Shown in pieces: positions 7,650 through 11,050 of a stretch of DNA of 11,050 bases (positions are counted from its first letter, which is position 1; each line of letters opens with the position of its first letter). The stretch is from Gemmatimonadota bacterium. Lineage in GTDB: Bacteria; Latescibacterota; UBA2968; UBA8231. A program made the position numbers and the translations under genes. Below the pieces are notes generated by a model that saw only the letters and a list, made by a program, of their open reading frames with translations, made no database searches and was not told where the DNA came from. The stretch spans positions 1 through 11,050 of the forward strand of contig JAPOYQ010000172.1 in NCBI GenBank assembly GCA_026706505.1, written 5' to 3'.

Positions 7650-8803
7650 GCCGCGTCGTCCTTGGCTGCGAACGCCTGCTCGCGGCCGGCGACCTGATCC
7701 GCGGCCGGCGCGTCGGCCTGATTACCAATCACTCAGGTGTCGATGCGCACCTGCAATCCACCGCCGACCGGCTGCACCAATCCGATCTCTGTACGCTCGT
7801 CGCCTTGTACGGGCCAGAGCACGGGATCCGCGGCGCAGCGCAAGACGGCGAGCACATCGCCCATTCTACCGACCACCGCACCGGCGTACCAACCTACAGC
7901 CTCTACGGCCAAGTGCGCGCACCGGATGCCGCCATGCTCGCCGGCGTCGAGCTGATGCTCTTTGACATTCAAGACGTCGGCGCGCGCTTTTACACCTATC
8001 TCTACACCATGAGCCTGAGCATGGCCGCCTGCGCCCAAGCGGGCATTCCCTTTCTCGTCCTCGACCGCCCCAACCCCATTGGCGGCCAAGCCGTCGCCGG
8101 GAATTGTCTCGACCCGGCGTTTGCCTCTTTCGTCGGGCAGTACCCAATTCCGGTGCGCTACGGTCTGACCATCGGCGAACTCGCCCGGCTCTTCAACGAG
8201 GAATACGGAATCGGCGTGGATCTGCATGTCGTCGCCATGGAGGGCTGGCAACGCTCCTTTTACTGGGAGGACACCGGCCTGCCGTGGGTGCCGCCATCGC
8301 CCAACATGCCTAGTCCAGAAACGGCGGTGATTTATCCGGGAACCTGTTTCTTCGAAGGGACCAACGTGTCTGAAGGACGGGGGACGGCCAAGCCTTTTGA
8401 GCAGTTTGGCGCGCCGTTTATCGGCGGTGCGCGCCTAGCCGACGCGCTCAACAGCCGAGCGCTGCCCGGAGTGGGCTTCCACCCAGTGTTTTTCCAGCCG
8501 ACGGCCAGCAAGTACGCAGGCGAAATTTGCGAGGGAGTCCAAGTCCACGTCCTCGACCGCGCAGTCTTCGAGCCTGTCGGCGTTGGCTTTGAGGCACTCG
8601 CGGCCGTGCGGCAACTCTACCCGAGCGAATTCGCCTGGCGCGTGCCCGCCGGCGGCATCCACAACTTCGACCGCCTCGCTGGCACCGACCAGATCCGCCG
8701 CGCCCTCGACGCGGGTGCGGCCGTTGCCGAACTGCAGGCCGCTTGGGATGAGGCGTGCCAAGCCTTTGACGCTGTTCGACTCCGCTACTTGGCGTACTCT
8801 TGA
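7646..8803 (+). CDS. namZ: NamZ-like exo-beta-N-acetylmuramidase homologue (DUF1343, GH171), no signal peptide
   Basis: A 385-residue DUF1343 protein. The characterised member, Bacillus subtilis NamZ (YbbC), removes terminal MurNAc from the non-reducing end of peptidoglycan fragments; the family is GH171. Hallmarks seen: GLITNHSGVD (24-33), YGPEHGIRG (55-63) with a glutamate likely to be catalytic, MLFDIQDVGARFYTY (104-118), LDRPNPIGG (139-147), PPSPNMPSPE (216-225) and FEGTNVSEGRGT (236-247). The start chosen is the ATG at 7646, which overlaps the glycosyltransferase stop (ATGA, 7646-7649) and gives the usual family length. The same frame stays open about 97 codons upstream, but there it only shadows the glycosyltransferase. 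From this start there is no signal peptide or lipobox, unlike secreted relatives, suggesting action on cytoplasmic muropeptides or glycan precursors. Activity on another glycan is possible. Confidence in the family is high, in the exact substrate moderate. Confidence 0.9.
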   Translation: MSRVVLGCERLLAAGDLIRGRRVGLITNHSGVDAHLQSTADRLHQSDLCTLVALYGPEHGIRGAAQDGEHIAHSTDHRTGVPTYSLYGQVRAPDAAMLAGVELMLFDIQDVGARFYTYLYTMSLSMAACAQAGIPFLVLDRPNPIGGQAVAGNCLDPAFASFVGQYPIPVRYGLTIGELARLFNEEYGIGVDLHVVAMEGWQRSFYWEDTGLPWVPPSPNMPSPETAVIYPGTCFFEGTNVSEGRGTAKPFEQFGAPFIGGARLADALNSRALPGVGFHPVFFQPTASKYAGEICEGVQVHVLDRAVFEPVGVGFEALAAVRQLYPSEFAWRVPAGGIHNFDRLAGTDQIRRALDAGAAVAELQAAWDEACQAFDAVRLRYLAYS

Positions 8804-8809
8804 ACGAGG

Positions 8810-8838
8810 TTGTCCCGCCGTGCGATCTTTGTTATCGT
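8810..8838 (+). promoter_or_regulatory. Possible sigma70-like promoter for yqgE
   Basis: In the 68-base gap before yqgE, TTGTCC (8810-8815) and TATCGT (8833-8838) are separated by 17 bases, and each matches four of six consensus bases. A second -35-like TTCACA (8838-8843) lacks a good partner before the start codon. No terminator hairpin is seen after the NamZ-like stop, so read-through from upstream is also possible. Confidence 0.3.
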
Positions 8839-8871
8839 TCACATTAGCACTCGCTACACCTGATACCTGTC

Positions 8872-9462
8872 ATGCCCGCACCGCTCCAAACCGGCACCCT
8901 GTTGGTCGCCACTCCCACGCTCGAATCGCTCGCCTTCGACCGCGCGGTCGTGCTCATTACCCACTATAGCGAAACAGACCTCACCATGGGTCTGGTGATC
9001 AACCGACCCCTCGGCGAGCGAGTTCGGCGCTACGCGACTGAATCCCTACAACAGATCGCGGGCGGCGAAGATGCGTGTGCAGAGTTGGGACGAATATTTT
9101 ACCAAGGCGGGCCAGTACACCAGCGCTATCTTTTCTTTTTGCACCGGCTCGATGGCTTAGTCGAAGGGGGGACGAAAATTCTCGACGGCCTCTATCTAGG
9201 TGGCAACCTCGATACCCAGTACGCCGAGGCCGAGGTGCTCCGGGCCGACGCGCCGCGGCTGCGGTTCTACTTGGGCTATGCCGGCTGGGAGCCAGGCCAG
9301 CTCGAGACCGAGATTAGTGCTGGCACTTGGTTTTTGGCCCCAGGCGACCCCGAATTGGTCCTCGCGCCCACACCTGAAACCATGTGGCAAGCAGTGACCT
9401 ATTCCATGGGGGGCAAATATCGCCCCATCTCCGTATTTCCCGAAGATCCGTCCGTCAACTAA
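8872..9462 (+). CDS. yqgE: YqgE/AlgH family protein (UPF0301, DUF179)
   Basis: A 196-residue soluble protein of the conserved YqgE/AlgH family, close to the typical length of about 185-190. Diagnostic motifs: GTLLVATPTLESLAFDRAVV (8-27), GLVINRPL (40-47), FYQGGPV (76-82), LYLGG (107-111) and GYAGWEPGQLETEIS (135-149). The family is common in diderm bacteria; AlgH was named for an effect on alginate in Pseudomonas, and its biochemical function is unresolved. No signal peptide is present. The ATG at 8872 starts the conserved domain almost at once and has no clear Shine-Dalgarno (CTGATACCTGTC precedes it). It lies 68 bases after the NamZ-like gene on the same strand, and its stop (TAA, 9460-9462) is one base from the stop of the converging dioxygenase gene, leaving no room for a separate terminator. 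Confidence 0.95.
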   Translation: MPAPLQTGTLLVATPTLESLAFDRAVVLITHYSETDLTMGLVINRPLGERVRRYATESLQQIAGGEDACAELGRIFYQGGPVHQRYLFFLHRLDGLVEGGTKILDGLYLGGNLDTQYAEAEVLRADAPRLRFYLGYAGWEPGQLETEISAGTWFLAPGDPELVLAPTPETMWQAVTYSMGGKYRPISVFPEDPSVN

Positions 9463-9463
9463 A

Positions 9464-10447
9464 TCAGCACACCATACCCCGCTTGGCGCGGATGCCGTGC
9501 GCGGGCGGGTCGTCGCCGATCCAGCGATCATCTATAGGCTCGTGCGAACGCTGGTAGCGCGTATCGGAAGAGAGGCGGATGCGGTCCGTCTGGTTATCTG
9601 AGCTAGCGTGCAACAGATTCATGCAGAAAACCAGTAAATCCCCCATCTGGTACTCGGCCGTCAGCCAGCGGCCCTGTAGCTCTTCGCGCACGGCAATCGC
9701 GTCGTGCGAATAGGCCCCAGACGAGTTCCAGCGAATTTGCCCGCGTTCTTCTTGAGTCAACTCGCGGCCCTGCTCTTGAGCTGCCGCGACGATTTGGCGC
9801 GCGGTGGGGCCGTCGTTTTCGCAAAACGCATCCACATCAGTCTGGCCGTAGCCTTGTTTCAGGGCTTCGTTTTTGTGCGACCCCTCCAACACCATCAGCC
9901 CGCCCATCTCGTAGGGCACGTCGCTGAAGGGCGTCCACGACGTGTAGAGCGCCTTGGTGCCTCGGCCCATATAGACGATGTCGCAATGCGGGGTCGTCGC
10001 CGTGTTGGTGCCCGGCTGCTTGGCGCGAAACCAAGTGTAGTCGTAATGCCGGACCGGCCCTCCTAAGAAGAATTCGTAAAAGTCCATCATCGGGCCATCG
10101 TGGAGGACTTTGTCCAGCGGCGGGTTGTTGCGCGCTAAAACGGGCATAAACGGGCCAGTGGCCGCTGGATTGATCGTCTTGCCCGTGGCCACTACGCCTT
10201 CCATGGGCGGCCGCGCTGGGTCTAGCACCCCGGCCTTGAAGAGGCGATCGCACAATTCGGCCCGCGCGGCCAACACTTCGCGCCGATCCAAATACCCGGG
10301 CAAAAACAAATACCCGTCTTCCTCCATCCGCTCCCAGAGCGCGTCCCAATCGCCGATTACATCATCCGAGCGACGGAGTTCGCCCACCTGATCCATGGCA
10401 ATCGGCTTGCCGCTGTACGTGAGTTGAGGTATAGTTGCCGTAGTCAT
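9464..10447 (-). CDS. Phytanoyl-CoA dioxygenase (PhyH) family Fe(II)/2-oxoglutarate oxygenase
   Basis: A 327-residue non-haem iron dioxygenase of the PhyH superfamily, which couples decarboxylation of 2-oxoglutarate to hydroxylation of a small substrate. The double-stranded beta-helix core shows the iron-binding facial triad HxD in TTPHCDIVYMGRG (H154, D156) and the distal H280 in FCMNLLHASSDN. R291, eleven residues later in DRIRLSSDTRYQ, is the expected 2-oxoglutarate carboxylate ligand. MGGLMVLEGSH (181-191) is the usual family strand-turn. All cofactor residues are present, so it should be active; the substrate cannot be deduced. There is no signal peptide, so it is cytoplasmic. The ATG (reverse strand, 10445-10447) is supported by a good ribosome site. 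It stands alone, convergent with yqgE and divergent from the carboxypeptidase gene. PhyH paralogues are often abundant in marine and symbiont genomes, which fits the proposed lineage. Confidence 0.92.
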   Translation of the reverse strand: MTTATIPQLTYSGKPIAMDQVGELRRSDDVIGDWDALWERMEEDGYLFLPGYLDRREVLAARAELCDRLFKAGVLDPARPPMEGVVATGKTINPAATGPFMPVLARNNPPLDKVLHDGPMMDFYEFFLGGPVRHYDYTWFRAKQPGTNTATTPHCDIVYMGRGTKALYTSWTPFSDVPYEMGGLMVLEGSHKNEALKQGYGQTDVDAFCENDGPTARQIVAAAQEQGRELTQEERGQIRWNSSGAYSHDAIAVREELQGRWLTAEYQMGDLLVFCMNLLHASSDNQTDRIRLSSDTRYQRSHEPIDDRWIGDDPPAHGIRAKRGMVC

Positions 10448-10453
10448 AGGTCG

Positions 10454-10460
10454 TCCTTTC
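10454..10460 (-). promoter_or_regulatory. Shine-Dalgarno of the PhyH-like gene
   Basis: On the minus strand GAAAGGA lies six bases before the ATG at 10447. It is the clearest ribosome binding site in the window and fixes the start of the dioxygenase. The other genes have weak or no such motif. Confidence 0.65.
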
Positions 10461-10507
10461 TGAATCTAAAATTACGCTGCTGGCCCTCGGAAGCAAATGC
10501 CCGCCGA

Positions 10508-10540
10508 CCAAACGGGCGGAATGTCGTCCAAACGGGTGGA
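10508..10540. repeat. Tandem 13-base direct repeat, 20-base period, operator-like
   Basis: CCAAACGGGCGGA (10508-10520) and CCAAACGGGTGGA (10528-10540) differ at one base and recur with a 20-base period, about two helical turns. The first copy also forms a short inverted repeat with the bases before it (GCCCG 10499-10503 against CGGGC 10513-10517). They lie in the divergent gap, upstream of the rightward promoter and downstream of the possible leftward -10, a natural place for a regulator that binds one DNA face twice. The regulator is unknown. Confidence 0.5.
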
Positions 10541-10542
10541 GC

Positions 10543-10571
10543 AATATCCTGATTGACCTAACGTGCCTTAA
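10543..10571 (-). promoter_or_regulatory. Weak candidate promoter for the PhyH-like gene
   Basis: On the minus strand TTAAGG (10566-10571) and GATATT (10543-10548) are 17 bases apart, matching three and four consensus bases. It overlaps the rightward promoter. If used, the 13-base repeats would fall at or just after its transcription start. Support is modest. Confidence 0.25.
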
Positions 10572-10581
10572 TTATTACATT
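10553..10581 (+). promoter_or_regulatory. Sigma70-like promoter for the D,D-carboxypeptidase gene
   Basis: TTGACC (10553-10558, five of six consensus bases) and TACATT (10576-10581, four of six) are separated by the ideal 17 bases in a locally AT-rich stretch. This would put the transcription start near 10588 and leave a leader of roughly 40 bases before the ATG at 10631. It is the best promoter match in the window. Confidence 0.55.
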
Positions 10582-10630
10582 TAGGCCCATCCCCAGAACC
10601 CCTTCATTGGCCTTTTGAGCGAGAAAAATA

Positions 10631-11050
10631 ATGTACATTCGTTCGCTGTGTGTCGCCGTATGTTTGTTCTGTGTACCGCTTCAAGCCGCCGACTTCAACC
10701 CAGGCCCGAAGCCTCCGTATGCCGCCGCCATTTTGCTCGAAGCCGAAAGCGGCACCGTCCTTTTTGCCCATCACCCAGATAGACAGCGCTCGCCGGCCAG
10801 CACCCAAAAGCTGGTGCTCGAACTGGTGGTCTTGGAAATGGTCAAAGCCGGCGAGATCTCATTAGAGGATTCGGTCTGGGTCTCCCGTCGCGCGGCGCGC
10901 ACTGGCGGCTCTCAGGTTTTCTTGAAGCGAGGCGAGGTCTTTACGCTAAGGGAACTGATGGAAGCTGCGGCAATTGCCTCGGCCAACGATGCCTGCGTTG
11001 CCATTGCCGAGCACATCAGCGGCTCAACCGCCGGCTTTGTCCGTCTGATG
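10631..11050 (+). CDS. Serine-type D-Ala-D-Ala carboxypeptidase (peptidase S11, DacA/PBP5-like), 3' end outside window
   Basis: The first 140 residues of a penicillin-binding-protein-5-like enzyme that trims the terminal D-Ala from peptidoglycan stem peptides in the periplasm. The N terminus is a signal peptide (about 1-20: basic MYIR, hydrophobic core, cleavage near QAAD). Then comes the mature start YAAAILLEAESGTVLF (30-45), the catalytic SxxK as S57-T-Q-K60 in SPASTQKL, GGSQVFLKRGE (92-102), and the second motif SAN at 117-119. The third motif (KTG) lies beyond the window. STQK replaces the more usual SLTK; the nucleophile and lysine are retained. The start is set by an in-frame stop at 10616-10618 and the signal peptide; a weak GAGCGAGAA precedes it. 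It diverges from the PhyH-like gene and has its own promoter candidate. It could equally be a DacF/PBP6-type paralogue. Confidence 0.92.
   Translation, partial: MYIRSLCVAVCLFCVPLQAADFNPGPKPPYAAAILLEAESGTVLFAHHPDRQRSPASTQKLVLELVVLEMVKAGEISLEDSVWVSRRAARTGGSQVFLKRGEVFTLRELMEAAAIASANDACVAIAEHISGSTAGFVRLM

Larger units (their letters stand above)
10448..10630. other. Divergent intergenic control region
   Basis: This 183-base gap separates the starts of the PhyH-like gene (left) and the carboxypeptidase (right). It holds the PhyH ribosome site, the paired 13-base repeats, and overlapping promoter candidates facing both ways. I see no small open frame or RNA gene in it. It is richer in A and T than the flanking genes, especially 10555-10583. 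Confidence 0.6.

Noticed and set aside
10499..10517. GCCCG/CGGGC hairpin as a terminator
   Set aside because: The 5-base stem has a 9-base loop and no T run on either strand, and it sits in a divergent promoter region. It is better explained as part of the repeat-bearing operator candidate.
1..11050. Mobile element, prophage, CRISPR or toxin-antitoxin content
   Set aside because: No transposase, integrase, terminal inverted repeats, regularly spaced repeat array or small paired genes were seen; all frames of substance belong to housekeeping or envelope families.

Overview
The window reads as a piece of chromosome from a GC-rich, Gram-negative-type (diderm) bacterium. A YqgE/AlgH protein, a DUF2723 GT-C membrane protein, a phytanoyl-CoA-dioxygenase-like oxygenase, a GH171/NamZ-like enzyme and a double-length UvrA together resemble environmental or symbiont lineages such as Latescibacterota, Planctomycetota or relatives. 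That placement is an inference from gene content only. I see no mobile element, phage gene, CRISPR array, tRNA or rRNA. Nearly every base is coding.

Layout. (1) 2-3963, plus strand: the 3' part of a double-length uvrA. It carries the last ABC half of one UvrA unit followed by a complete second unit. The stop overlaps (ATGA) the start of a small CBM9-like beta-sandwich protein. A weak hairpin with a T run follows that stop, and then comes an AT-rich spacer with a possible promoter. (2) 4048-8803, plus strand: three genes joined by ATGA overlaps. They encode a DUF2723 polytopic protein with a TPR-like tail, a family 2 glycosyltransferase, and a NamZ-like (DUF1343, GH171) exo-N-acetylmuramidase homologue without a visible signal peptide. 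The tight coupling suggests one envelope-glycan module. (3) 8872-9462, plus strand: YqgE/AlgH (UPF0301). It converges with a single base of spacing on (4) 9464-10447, minus strand: a PhyH-family Fe(II)/2-oxoglutarate dioxygenase. (5) A 183-base divergent control region (10448-10630) holds a good sigma70-like promoter facing right, a weaker overlapping one facing left, and a 13-base direct repeat at a 20-base period. (6) 10631 to the window end, plus strand: the N-terminal part of a secreted serine-type D-Ala-D-Ala carboxypeptidase (peptidase S11).

How they may work together. UvrA belongs to nucleotide excision repair. The middle operon, the carboxypeptidase and possibly the CBM9-like protein concern envelope polysaccharide or peptidoglycan. 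Nothing here is clearly a new defence or mobile system. The items most worth checking are the double UvrA, the coupled DUF2723-GT2-NamZ operon, and the repeat-bearing divergent promoter region.
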